Of a stretch of DNA of 64,000 bases, positions 11,106-23,194 are shown piece by piece; positions within the stretch are counted from its first letter, which is position 1; each line of letters begins with the position of its first letter. The stretch is from assembly GCA_963281255.1 (NCBI GenBank), contig OY725501.1:2581674-2645673 (forward strand), read 5' to 3'. Source of the DNA: Aphrocallistes beatrix. Taxonomy: Eukaryota > Porifera > Hexactinellida > Sceptrulophora > Aphrocallistidae. The notes beneath the pieces are model-generated. The model worked only from the letters and a program-made list of their open reading frames with translations, had not been told where the DNA came from and ran no database searches. Position numbers and translations under genes: made by a program.

Positions 11106-12024
11106 AGGCCTCACAGTTAATTGCGGATTTTGGACTAGGGATGCGGTGAGAAGATGCTTGATCTAATATATGAGTTGCTTAAAATCATTAACCACGCAGA
11201 ATAGAGCTTAGGGATGTATGTATATCAGCATATAAAATGTATTGTTTTCAGCATAGTACTGAGCTGTGAATTATTTGTTGATGTAAAAAATTTGGAATTT
11301 TTCTATGAAATGTTGGTATATTCCAGTGTTGCTATGGAGACGTACTTTGGTTAGTTGGGGTCATATCTTGAAAACCGCAATAATTATGCATTCAAATTTG
11401 ATCTTATTTAATAGCCAATAGAATACTTGCTATTAAGCAATAATACAATTTCTACGTCAATTCAATGGTTTACGAGATATTCGACAAATAACCAAATGTG
11501 ACCAATATGATAAATTGTCGAATATCTCGTAAACCATTGAATTTAGACGCAGAAATTATATCATTACATACTTGATAGGAAATAGTCTATTCGATATCAA
11601 ATGGGATAAAATTTGAATGTCTAGTTCTTGCGGTTTTCAAGATATGACCTCGACTGACCAAAATACGTTTCCATAGCAACACTGGAATGTAGCAACATTC
11701 CATGGAAAAATTCCAAAGTTTTCACATCAATCAATTCACAGCTCAGTTCCATGCGAAAAACATTTTATTAAAAACACTTAGAAGTGTCCAGAAAAGGCCT
11801 CTGAAAATGGCTAAATTTGTCACAAATATAACCAATTGCGCAATCATATGGAGACTAATTTAAATTTAACAAAGGATATGGGTACTTTGCTACCATGTTT
11901 ATATATGCTGATATACATTCCTAAGCCCTATTCTTCGTGGTTAATGATTTTAAGCAGCTCATACATTAGATCAACCATCTTCTACCGCATCCCTAGTCCA
12001 AAATCCGCAAGTTATCGTGAGGCC
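11106..12024. mobile_element. Foldback element with ~200-bp arms
   Basis: Left arm (AAGGCCTCAC ... GATTTTGGACTAGGGATGCGG ... AAAATCATTAACCACG) and right arm (11890-12024) are reverse complements. A second, inner palindrome (about 11330-11700) is centred on the ATTCGACA/TGTCGAAT region. Related copies lie in units 2 and 3 and, more distantly, downstream of both SRCR receptor copies. The right arm carries the GGCC site used by the elements at 12025 and 20775. Confidence 0.65.
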
Positions 12025-12474
12025 TGTTGCGTGAAATTCTGAGGCACTTATATAAAAGGAACCATGGATGTACAACTTCTGTGAAATTCTGAGACATCCG
12101 CTTAGAAGCCTTAGCAAGCTCTGATCTAATATTATGCAACTTGTAGTTATTACAGAATGATATTTCACAAAACATGATTATTTTGATTCCAAATCCTATT
12201 CTATTTCTAGGATCACCGTATACATTATTGAGTTTTCGAAAGTGTTAATAGCCATAAGCAAGAATCAGTATAACTTACAACTATAAAATAGAACAAAATC
12301 ATCATGTTTTGGGAAATATCATTCTGTAATAGGAACTACAAGTTGCATAATATTAGATCAGAGCTTGCCAAGGCTTCTAAGCGAATGTCTCAGAATTTCA
12401 CGCAAGTTGTACATCCATGGTTCCTTTTATATAAGTGCCTCAGAATTTCACGCGCCTCAGGATTTCACGCAGCA
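12025..12474. mobile_element. Ginger-like foldback MITE (copy D1)
   Basis: Ends TGTTGCGTGAAATTCTGAGG...GATTTCACGCAGCA. The 4-bp duplication GGCC is perfect on both sides (12021-12024, 12475-12478). Arms of about 175 bp contain repeated GTGAAATTCTGAG motifs. The first ten bases are those of the integrase-encoding element at 23195 (TGTTGCGTGA), suggesting mobilisation by a related transposase. The larger relative is at 21692-28434. Confidence 0.75.
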
Positions 12475-13143
12475 GGCCTTATCTGTAGTAGGATATGATA
12501 TAACATACTTGTATATTCTATTTCCCACAGCCCTGCATTTCCCACTTCTGGGGATAAAAAATGTGAGACATCTTTTATCCCCAGAAGTGGGAAATGCAGG
12601 GATCACTATCGAAATTCTGGGGGCTCGAGCCCACTGATTTCGCTACGTCGGTTAAAAATCGTAGAAAACAACTTTTTTTGTCAAATAGTACAGCCACTAT
12701 TTCAGATTTATTTTCCAATAATCTTCTAAAATCAATTTCGAAGTCATTGAAGTGAACGTAATTTGTTTAGACTAGAATTCCATACCGAAATGCCTCGCTT
12801 CTCAATTAATTAAGTGCGATAATTGGTCAAGTTAGCATTTGTAATATTCGTCGCATTTATGCTTCAGCAATTAGTCAATCTAAAGATGGCGTTGCATTGC
12901 AATTGATCAACAAATAATTATGATAAGAAATTATGGTTTGCATTGATTTTGGGAAGGTCGTAGCTTTAGAAGGGGGCTGAATGGCATTCTATGAGGAGGA
13001 ATAATTTCACGATTACATGCATTAAGGGCGTGAGAACAATGTTATAATGGAAATGGGAACTTTTGGGGAAGAATACAACTAAGCATTTATTAAAAGAATG
13101 GATCTAGATATTGTCAAATCGTAGTCTACGACATGCTATAATA

Positions 13144-14074
13144 CGTAGGTCAGACCGAAAGTTTTTAGACTCAAGCACTTAAGGTTATCAGAATTAGCTA
13201 TAATTTTCACAGTTCTTCAAAGTACTCCCCATCACAATCTATGCAAAGTTTCATTCGCCAAAACCACTTTTAAAACACTCTTTCCATTGTTCTTGGGGGC
13301 TGTCTAAAATCGCCCAATTGTAGGCCGAGGTCGCAGCCTTTGGGCTACTATAAGTCACTCCTCGGATCTGTTTTTGACTTCTGGAAACACAAAAAAGTCG
13401 CAGGGCACAAGATCACCCGGAACGATCCTACTTAGAGCTTTCGACTCTCCAGATCTGAATTTGTGAAGCATAAACTTGCACTATTCCACTCTTGTCTTTT
13501 TGCTCATCAGAAAGCCTATGAGGGATCCAACGGGCTGATACCTTCCTGACACTCAGATAATCATGAAGGATGGTTGTAATTGCATTCCTTCCAATCTGGA
13601 GTTCCTCCATTATCCCTTCATAGGTGATCCGCTGATCTAACTTAATGATTTTCTTCACTTTGGCGAGGTTATCGGGTATTACCGCCGTCGCGGGACGTCC
13701 AAGGCGCTCTTCATCGGACAATTGTGCTCTTCCCCTCCGAAACTCAGCAAACCAGTTGAAAACTGTTGCGAGGGATGGACCTTGATCTCCAAAAACAGAA
13801 TTAAGTTGAGTGAGTTACTATGAAGCACTCAAATCCCTTAAAAAATCGTAATAAATCATGGCTCTGAAATCACGCCGCTCCAACTCCATCAAAAAAATAA
13901 AAATAATGCTGAATGTCAAGGTAAGGATGACGCTATATTTTGAAGAATTATTGTGTTAGCCACTTGAAATTCAACAATGCATTACTGAACAAAGCAATTA
14001 TGGTTTGACTGAAATTTCATAACAATTGCTGAATAATAAGTATGCTAGTCTGAAAACTTTCGGTCTGACCCTCG
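13144..14074 (-). mobile_element. Decayed mariner element
   Basis: Inverted ends AGGTCAGACCGAAAGTTTT...AAAACTTTCGGTCTGACC, flanked by TA (13142-13143, 14075-14076). The empty site is visible at about 29071 (CTATAATATTCATATTT). At 931 bp it is shorter than a full mariner (about 1.3 kb). Confidence 0.85.
13330..13891 (-). pseudogene. Mariner transposase remnant
   Basis: Minus-strand frame with the mariner helix-turn-helix region (NWFAEFRRGRAQLSDEERLG; a HTILHEH-like TILHDYLSVRKVSARW segment). The N-terminal part is broken by TAG-TAA at about 13819-13824. A C-terminal piece near 13330-13410 keeps the DFFVFPEVKN region around the third catalytic Asp. The middle of the catalytic domain is missing, so it cannot encode an active enzyme. 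Confidence 0.8.
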
Positions 14075-14978
14075 TATTCATATTTAGGAAATGTATGTAG
14101 TACTGGATGCACTCGTACAATTGAATATTTGTGAACGTTTTAAACTCTCATTCTCTAACTAACAGCCTCAAGTTACTTTGAGGTCTAGAACATACATTCA
14201 TAAGTGATTGTGAAATTGTGGATCTAGACTTCCGAAAAAACGTATACCAGAAATCAGATTGCTTTGAGATCGATCCTATATGCTAAGTAGCCCACATATT
14301 TGAATAAATACTTGAATAAGTGAATCGAGTCTCGTCGTGTGTCTCACGATTTAGAACGATTTAGAATTTCGTAATACTATTTTCCCATATCTCACGATTT
14401 GTCACCATTCATCACACGATTTGGCTAAATTACAGGTTGGGAGGCCTGGGTCTCATGCATGATAATGAGTACGAGTAGGTACTAATTAACATCTCCAGAT
14501 GGTAAATAAGCTATTTGGGCAGATACGTGTATAGGAGAGAAATTGACCTTAAAATTAATAATGATTCATGAATAGTCGGGACGGCAGCTAAAATTGGAAC
14601 GGGCGGGGATTGTGATCAAGTGATTTAGTTTCATGGCATTTTGTATCTACTGCGAATGGCGAAAATTCATCTCTGGAAATTTTGCTCAGGGAATTTCGTC
14701 CCATGAATTTTTAAAGTTTTCGGCTCCGTAAAACATATGAGATGAAAGCTATAATCTCTAATAATGACATTGTTTATTTCTCCATATTTTGAAGTTTTCT
14801 AAATATTTAAGGTTTGCATCATCACACTTTTTGGTTTAATTTCTTGTAATTTCACTACAACTACGCATTTTCGCTCCTGTTTCTCAAGCAAAATGCCTCA
14901 GTTTCGCCTTTTTTCAACATACTCCACTCGAGAGCCTCAACTTCCGCCCTTTCCATATGAGTTACCGTTATGTTATAA

Positions 14979-15519
14979 TCCTTACTATTAAAACTCGATT
15001 AATATTTGTATATATATATATCTGTTACGAATTGATTGAAGAAACTGCCGGGCGCAGAAAGCTGATTTTTGGCATGTGGGAGTCTTTTGGCTATGGCTCC
15101 AGTAAGTTCTGAGTTCATAGCAAAATGTCGACTCATCATGGAATTATGACGTCATTGTCACATTTTTAAAAGTTAAGCAACACAGTTATTCGGGCATAAC
15201 TCAGCCATTATTGGAGATAGAAGGCTGAAATTTTAATAGAATCTGTATACTAACATACCTCACATATGATGCGACTTTCATCAAAAAATGATGACTCATC
15301 ACTTTGTTATGACGTCATCATTACGCATCAAAAAATTTAAAATTGACAAATTTGGTGATTTTTCGAGTGAAATCGATTTTAATTAACACTAAGATGGACA
15401 TATTTAGATATGTTATTTCCCTTATAATTAACCAATGTGAACCCAGGCGACCGAAGGGAGCCTCCGGCGGACACAAAGTGTCCGCCAGCCGCGCAGCGCA
15501 AGCAAGCGAAGCGCGCTTG
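14979..15519 (+). mobile_element. Helitron-like nonautonomous element, copy A
   Basis: 541 bp starting TCCTTACTATTAAAACTCG and ending in the GC-rich hairpin module and CGCGCTTG. Compared with the uninserted sister unit at about 30000 (TTATAATCTCTAATAAG), the element sits between A and T with no target duplication, as Helitrons do. It ends CTTG rather than the usual CTRR, so assignment is tentative. No replicase is encoded. Confidence 0.65.
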
Positions 15520-15904
15520 TCTCTAATAAGACGAAATTTCCAAGAAACTAAATTTCCAGAGACGAAAATTCCGTTCACATCTAGTATTGTAAACAAAACA
15601 AACTGAGCAAATCAACACATTATATTTACTTTGAAGAACCATTAACAACCATTGTTTATTGTTGTGTTGTGTAATGATTTGCTATCGCGAGAGTGAAGTA
15701 TGTATATAGAAAATGTGTTAAAATTTCGCTTAGATATCCGAACTTGTCTGTAGAAACACAACTACATGCCAATTTCCATAATCTTACGACTTGCCAGTTC
15801 TATTCCATTAGATTATGCTCTTCATTTCATTAGCACCATCATTATATTTACGTCGTATCTTTTTCCACCTTGATAATCATATCATTCTTGCTATCTGTAA
15901 TTAG

Positions 15905-16336
15905 CAGGGTTGGGTTTTGTCCGTCCAAAACAGGTTTTGGACAGGGCAGTGGACAAAACCTGGTTTTAACCGGTTAAAACCGGACAAAACTGGACAAAAC
16001 CTAATGGAAACTGTAAATCATTGCAGTGGGTACGAAACAGTTTAAGATGGAAAGAGAGTGAGGACAATGAATGGATTTTCTTGCTAACTCCTGTTTATTA
16101 CTATAACTATATTTTGTATTCGATTTATCATGGAAGCCACGAACAACACTTGGACAAAACCTGGACTAAACTTGGACTAAACTTCGATATAACTGTGAAT
16201 TTATGAATTAAATTAAATTTTGAGGTTTTGTCCAGTTTTGTCCAGTTTTGTCCACCCAAGAGGTTTTGGACAGGACGGTTTTAACCTGGTTAAAACCACT
16301 AGGTTTTGTCCAAGTGGACAAAACCTGCCAACCCTG
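15905..16336. mobile_element. hAT MITE with 8-bp TSD
   Basis: Ends CAGGGTTGGG...GCCAACCCTG with internal repeats of GGTTTTGTCC and TTTTAACCGG. Perfect 8-bp duplication GTAATTAG (15897-15904, 16337-16344). The empty site is seen in units 1 and 3. Confidence 0.9.
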
Positions 16337-19095
16337 GTAATTAGTGAATGTTAACAGTGAAATAAATTGGATGGCTCTAATGGGAATAATTTGTTCCATG
16401 ATGGTAATGCTAGAAATTCACCTTAAATATGACGGATGGTACCACACTCTGGCATAGGCATAATTATATTCAATAATTTTTCACATTATGCAGGCTCCAA
16501 TTCAGTCATATTTAAAAGACAATTTCCACTTTGTGATTATGAATGGTTCGTGTTTTGTTTGTAGCATATATTCTCTTTCCACCTATAAAGTCACTGGAAA
16601 TGTTACTTTTTATATTTTTCTCTTTTAGCTTAATAATAATATTTCATCAAATAGAAAATGGTGCAGGTAAAAGAAGTTCAAACTTCCGGTTACCATTCCA
16701 AGATTCGTGATATTCAATTTTCTTTTTTAGAAAACATTCCCCTGGAAATTTGGCGAACTTACAATTAAATATTAATTCATTTTAAATAATAATAATTACC
16801 TTTTCCGAACGAATCACCTCCGTCAACAATTGTTATTTTGATTTGGCTAATCGAGTTTTCTATAATTTTGGGTCAGATTCAATTGTGCAAAAATATGTAA
16901 TATTGTTACTTATTCGCTTGAAAGTACGTTTTAATAATAAAAACGATGATTTGGTAATATCCACCCGATTATAGCCATATCATTGTAACATCACTAATTA
17001 AGCTTCGGTTATGCTACAGCAATCTAATATTTGTTTTGTGATTTTTTAATATATTAAGGTGTCCATTCCGGATAATTTTTTACAATTAAATTGCTGCATG
17101 TGTTAAGAACCAATTAAATGAATAATTAATTAGTTATTGTATTCTCTCCCGGAATATTTCATAGAAAGTATCGTATACTATTTATATTTAATTTTTAAAT
17201 ATAGTTCGAGAGACCGATAGAGTAGCCCCAGTAAGTAACTAAGGGAATGCGAAATGTTAAATATCAAAAATATTAATGTTAGAACTCTCGAAGTTTCAAA
17301 TTTTGCACAGTGGAATGCCTTATATTACTACGTTAGATTGCATTTCTATCGTAAAATATGAAATACACGAACATAGTGCAGTTGTTCCACATGTTTAGAG
17401 CAATAAACGCAACCAACAAATATTCAATCTATTTTAGGAAAAAATGCAATCATACTTAGGAAAATATAACTAAAATAATAATATGGTCATTGGTTACACA
17501 AATTATTAGAATATGATAAACAGTTAAATATTCCTAACTAAGGAAAACCAAGTTTTTAGTTCGATACTTTGTTTGAGAAGATTAGTGAATAACCCCAGGT
17601 CTAGATACAAACGAACTCAATTAAAATGGTTAGTCTGTGTGAATTATTGAAAATAATTATTTTATAATTTTTAAATTTAATAAGTAGGTTTCACAAAATT
17701 TTAGCGCATTTTGACTTCAAATTTGTACCCACCAGTGTTGCCTTATCATGAACTTTTGAGTTGTGGCATGAACATGGCAAGAACTTTTTATTTTTGGATT
17801 GAACATAGAGAAATATTTTTTGAACTTTTTTGATTTGGCATGAAGATGGCATGTACATTTGAGTTTTGGCGAGAACTTTCCATGAACATTTAATGCTGTA
17901 TGGCATGAACTTGACGTGAACATTTGAAGATATGTGGCATGAATGTTATGAATCCGAATCGATTACAATTTGTGAGAAATCTAATTGAGTATTGAAGCAC
18001 ATAACAATCCTAATCTAACGACAACAATACCTACTGGTAGCTAACTAGACTAATACTATTAAGGGTTGGTTATATTCTAACAATCGATTAACAGCTCAAT
18101 ATTCCGCATTCGTATCATGAACATGCTAAACAACTCATCTGGCAACGCTGCCCACACTCTCCTCTGATATTTTTTTCCGCTGAGATTAAAATTAGGTTAA
18201 ATTTATATCAGAAAATGGCCTTGAAGATAAAACCATTCGAATATATGAGAACACTTACGACACTCAGTATATTCCATTTCTCTATCTTGTTGAGAAATTT
18301 GTGATAAATTTCAATTTACGTATAATCTATTATTTTCGCACGCATTTTTTCGAAAAGTGTCCTTAAAATGGCACTTTTACCTGGGGTCTTTTCTATTTAT
18401 AGTCTGGATCCCAAATTTATATGGCTTACCCGCCCAAAATGGCTTAAACAGGAAATGAAGCAACACATTCCTGGTATAGGTAGGGATTTATTAAAGGAGC
18501 GCCTATTAATGGTCTGATAATTACATAGTAAAGGCAGCTTTGAAAGACCATCATCGAACCTGAGTCTTCATGAGATTTAAAAATAATCCGCCGTTATATT
18601 ACAAACAAGCACTTGTAGCAAGATACTAATTAGACTTTACAACTTACTTCGACATTGTACGTACGTTTAAGTTTCGAACAAAAATATATTAAAATATTTA
18701 TGATATATTGAACTGATCTAGCGAGATCTGCCCATTGGCAAATTTCAATCCAAGATGTGCCACCCTAGGATAGCTTCAAATTGCAGAATGCAGTGGCATA
18801 CCTCTGCAACTCCAGGAATTATTCACATGCAGATTGTTGCCCAGGAAAAATCTCCCCCTCCGTAAATAATTATTATATTTTTAAATATTAATAATTTAAG
18901 TGGGTCAATAACAAAGTTGGATTATTATAATTATTTTTGTATAAATAATTATTACACAATATTAGAAAATATACTCGTAACACAAACCATTCATAATTAT
19001 AAAGTAAAAATTGTCCTTTTAATATGACTGATATTATTTAGTATAATTACTTAGAAAGGTGTGGTGCTATCCGCCATATTTGAAGGTTTGAAGTA

Positions 19096-19374
19096 CAGTA
19101 CACCCTCGCCAATCCGAACACCCAAAATATAATATAATTCGCCTCTATGCTTTGAATAAACGTTTATAAACTTAAATCTATCAATAAGATTTTGAAAAAC
19201 CTCGTTAAATAAGCAATCATAGCGAAATAATATCTTTATATTCTAACAATACAAATTTATTATAATTAATGCCCTATTGAATTAGTGTTATTTCACTAAT
19301 CGGAACAAATTCACTAATCCGAACGATTTTTCGAACATTGGAACATAGCTGTTCGGATTAGTGAGGGTCTACTG
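19096..19374. mobile_element. pogo/Tc1-like MITE
   Basis: CAGTACACCCTCGCCAATCC...GGATTAGTGAGGGTCTACTG flanked by TA. Same family as 57874-58173 and the fragment near 47340. Confidence 0.8.
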
Positions 19375-19682
19375 TATTACTATCTTGAAACAATATTACT
19401 TGCATTTCCCGTTAGAGTCATCCGATTTCTTTGAATGTTCATCACTAGTCAACAGATAGCAAAAATGATCTGATTATTCAGAATAAGATACGACGTAAAT
19501 AGAATGATGCTGCTAATGGATGACGGAGAGTCTAATAGAAATGAGTAATAAATTTCAGGTACCACAACATAATATACTTAGTTCCTCAAACAACTATAAA
19601 TAAGCTAGACAGATTTTACAACACAAATTATCCAACCGATTAGATACCAAAAGAAACCGCCAAACTTAACAATCAATTAGAA

Positions 19683-20036
19683 ATGACAACTAACATCAAA
19701 ACTACCCAAAGGCTAACTCAAGAAGACATTTCGAGTCTTAACATAAAAGATCTCAATAAAAAGTTAAAACAGAAACAAATCTCCAAATGTGAGCAACAGG
19801 ATATCAAAAAGCAACGACGAAACATAAAAATGAAGAAATACCGTAAAAATAGTCGCTTTCGGAAGATGAAAGAGTATTATACTTTGCTGGAAGAGCGCGC
19901 GCGATTATGGACGGAACTCTTTTGCTTCAATCAGGAAGTGACGCAGCTGAAAAGTCTTAAATCTTCCATTATTGCAAAAGGGCTTGACATTTCTGAAGGT
20001 GATGGTCAAAATGACGAGTTAGTGATTGTTGATTGA
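19683..20036 (+). CDS. Small Maf-like bZIP protein, copy 2
   Basis: 117 residues, intact, with the same TATA box, leader and ATTAAA signal as copy 1. Two protein differences from copies 1 and 3: Thr62 is Met in the basic-region tail, and Leu82, the third heptad Leu of the zipper, is Phe. That could weaken dimerisation (inference). Confidence 0.7.
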   Translation: MTTNIKTTQRLTQEDISSLNIKDLNKKLKQKQISKCEQQDIKKQRRNIKMKKYRKNSRFRKMKEYYTLLEERARLWTELFCFNQEVTQLKSLKSSIIAKGLDISEGDGQNDELVIVD

Positions 20037-20774
20037 TCCTTCTTCCCAACTCTTCAATGCCTCCCGCACTCGATTGTATATATTAATGTAGAAAATGCCT
20101 TTTTGTACTTGTGGTTGCTATTAAAGTCTTCTTGCCTAATACTCATACATGATAATAATTCACTGATAGTACTAATGCAGAGATTCTATAGTAATAGTTA
20201 GTGGGAGGAAATATGATCTTAATTACAGAATAGTTAGTGGGAGGAAATCTGATCTTAATGACAGAATAGTTAGTGGGAGGAAGTATGAACCTAATAAAGA
20301 TTTAATTAATAAATAATTCTCACTTAATGACTAGTTCTGCTATGCTCACAGTGAAACATTCCTACATTTGGACATTACTATGGGGACCGAATGTACTGGT
20401 TCCCCGCTTTGAATTTATTTCTATTCATTCTGATGACTATGTAGCACTATTAATACGTAGGCGTCGTTCCTGCCACGTACAAACCACTGACTATATTGTG
20501 TCATTTCTCCGGTAAATTTCGTGTTCAAGGTATTTAATTGGTAAGAGTGTATCTCTTACCAATTAAATACCTTGACTCGCTAAATAAATCAGTATTATAA
20601 CTATTTGTATGGGGAATTATGGGGTGTACGAATACTTTTGTCCAGGCAGTGTATATGCTGATGTACATTCCTAAGCCCTATTCTTCGTGGTTAATGATTT
20701 TAAGCAGCTCATACATTAGATCAACCATCTTCTACCGTATCCCTAGTCCAAAATCCGCAAGTTATCGTGAGGCC

Positions 20775-21687
20775 TGTTTCATGCTATTTTCACCCATATG
20801 CTATTTCCACCCAAACCATTGATATACCATGGATATTCTATCTCTATGCTACTTTCACCCAAGTGTTGATTAGTAGATTATCGTTTTTACGGTTTAGATC
20901 ATTGTTGATGATGATTCAATGGTATTTATTTTAGCTCTACGTATACACTCGAACCTCTCTTATCCGGGCAGTGCCGTACCGGAGGGTGCCTGGATAAGAG
21001 AATTTGCCCGGATATCGGAGGTCGGGATAAGAGAGGTGCCCGTAACTCAGAAATCAACTTGAATAGCAGTTTATAGTGTTAAAACTGTCAATTTGTATAA
21101 TGGGTGAGTTTAAACAATATCTGGTGCCCGGAACTTAGAGGTTATCAAAATTTGAGTTCCGGATAAGAGAGGTGATTGTAAAATAGATATTCTATAAAGG
21201 AAAAGAAACGATTCCATTGCGATTGATTAATACATTTTAAGCAGTATTTACCCTGAATATACATATTAGATGTCGCAATTATCTTCCAAATTCATTATCA
21301 AAGTTCATTAAATAATATTACATGATAATGATTGCTGGAATTGTGGTTAATAATTGACTTGAAAATAGGACAATGCATATTGACTAAATGTCGAAAGGGC
21401 TGCCCGGTTGAGAGAGGTGCCCGGATATCGGAGGTCCGGATAAGAGAGGTTCGAGTGTATTTACTATTCATACATTTCTAACAATAATCACATAGTTTAA
21501 AACTCATGATTGTGCATAACTGTATATAAATAATACCATTGTAATCATCATCAACAACAATGATCGAAACCATAAAAACGATAATCTACTAATCAACACT
21601 TGGGTGAAAGTAGCATAGAGATAGAATATCCATGGTATATCAATGGTTTGGGTGGAAATAGCATATGGGTGAAAATAGCATGAAACA
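20775..21687. mobile_element. Ginger-like nonautonomous element H
   Basis: Ends TGTTTCATGCTATTTTCACC...GGTGAAAATAGCATGAAACA with three tandem ATGCTATTT(T/C)CACCCA motifs in each arm. The 4-bp duplication GGCC is on both sides (20771-20774, 21688-21691). It landed at the same GGCC that flanks the next element. It contains a pogo-like MITE (20946-21457). Confidence 0.75.
20946..21457. mobile_element. pogo/Tc1-like element nested in H
   Basis: Ends CACTCGAACCTCTCTTATCC...GGATAAGAGAGGTTCGAGTG with flanking TA. 512 bp, with subterminal copies of the GATAAGAGAGGTGCCC motif and no transposase. Confidence 0.8.
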
Positions 21688-22025
21688 GGCCTGTTGCGTG
21701 AAATTCTGAGGCACTTATATACAAGGAACCATGGATGTACAACTTCTGTGAAATTCTGAGGCACTGCGTGAAATTCTGAGACATCCGCTTAGAAGCCTTA
21801 GCAAGCTCTGATCTAATATTATGCAACTTGTAGTTATTACAGAATGATATTTCACAAAACATGATGATTTTGATTCCAAATCGGGGGCGCGTCGTTAGTC
21901 CTACTCCTCATGTAGACGTTAGTCCTAATTCTGACTTGTAGACGTTAGTCCTACTCCTAAATTGGCATTAATCCTACTTTTTCAGATGTAGGCGTTAGTC
22001 CTACTCCTAAAATTGGCATTAGTCC

Positions 22026-22868
22026 TGTTGTATGAGGGTTTACTTACCATGACCATTTACTTACCTCTATTACATGGACCAGGGATATATTCCAGCCATG
22101 ACGGTTTACTTACCATCTTTGTTATGGCTTCACACTTTATACTTCCTATTACACAACTACATTTTATTAGTATTTACATCGGAAACAATTAATTACTTAA
22201 ACCCTGAGTTAAACATTAAGGATTATTTACTGTTAGCAGGATGCATTTGATTTAATTGAAATATAAATAATGAAAAGTCTAAAATAATCTAAAACATGGA
22301 TTAAAAAGTAACTATTATTCTATAACAATTGCATCACTAAACTATATGAATTGTAAAAAGAAGAATATCGACAATGTATGAGGTCGATCACTGGCTCATA
22401 GTGATAATCAGAGTGGTTAGCTAAATAAAGAGCTGGATTGCTGTACTTATGGTAGTCGGAACAATATCTATACCACGTTGAATGGCATTCTTTTCTTCTG
22501 GGATGAGAGTGGAGATTAGGTACGAATATGTCAACACTAAGCATTTTAGAAAAATTTTTGTAATCCAAAATATCCATTCTAATAACATTAGGGGAAAAGA
22601 TATAGAAATTATTCAATAGTAAATCGATATAACAAAATTAATAAAGCATTATGATAATATCCGATATCATGTTCCAGCATATTTTACCGAATGCACTTCA
22701 TTTTCCTGAAATACATGTGAATACTAATAAAATGTAGTTGTGTAATAGGAAGTATAAAGTGTGAAGCCATAACAAAGAAGGTAAGTAAACCGTCATGGCT
22801 GGAATATATCCCTGGTCCATGTAATAGAGGTAAGTAAATGGTAATGGTAAGTAAACCGTCATACAACA
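22026..22868. mobile_element. Ginger-like nonautonomous element I
   Basis: Ends TGTTGTATGAGGGTTTACTT...GTAAACCGTCATACAACA, arms of about 165 bp with repeated GGTAAGTAAA motifs, and 4-bp duplication GTCC (22022-22025, 22869-22872). The duplicated site lies in a TAGTCCTA repeat of the host foldback. Internal reading frames show no recognised domain. Confidence 0.75.
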
Positions 22869-23194
22869 GTCCTACTTTTTTTCAGATGTAGGCGTTAGTC
22901 CTACTCCCACAATTGTCTACCATTTCAATGAAATATATCTAAGAAGAAAGAGAAGAGCAGCGTTTTGAGTTGAGAATATTAGCATTTATGAATGAAGAGG
23001 TGGTTGAGTGGCATTTTAAGTGAGTGACAATGAATAACAGGGATAAATGGTACCTTTTGGTGAGAATCAATTGAAATAGTTTTAGGAGCAGGACTAATGT
23101 TAACATCTGCAAAAAGTAGGACTAATGCCAATTTTAGCAGTAGGACTAACGCCTACATAGAGAGTAGGACTAAAGTTTACATGAGGAGTAGGAC

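Larger units (their letters stand above)
4540..12020 (+). repeat. Duplicated unit, copy 1
   Basis: About 7.5 kb that recurs in the same order at 12479-20770, 28439-35823 and (partly) 36119-37686. Landmarks in order: GGGGCTCGAGCC block, ATTAATAATGATTCATGAAT block, GTATTGTAAACAAAACAAAC block, about 3 kb of noncoding core, Maf-like ORF, then a foldback ending at a GGCC site. Copies differ mainly by transposon insertions. Apart from the Maf-like ORF I see no coding capacity. Confidence 0.85.
12479..20770 (+). repeat. Duplicated unit, copy 2
   Basis: Second copy of the unit starting at 4540. It has gained a mariner (13144-14074), a Helitron-like element (14979-15519), a hAT MITE (15905-16336) and a pogo-like MITE (19096-19374). 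Sister units show each empty site. Confidence 0.85.
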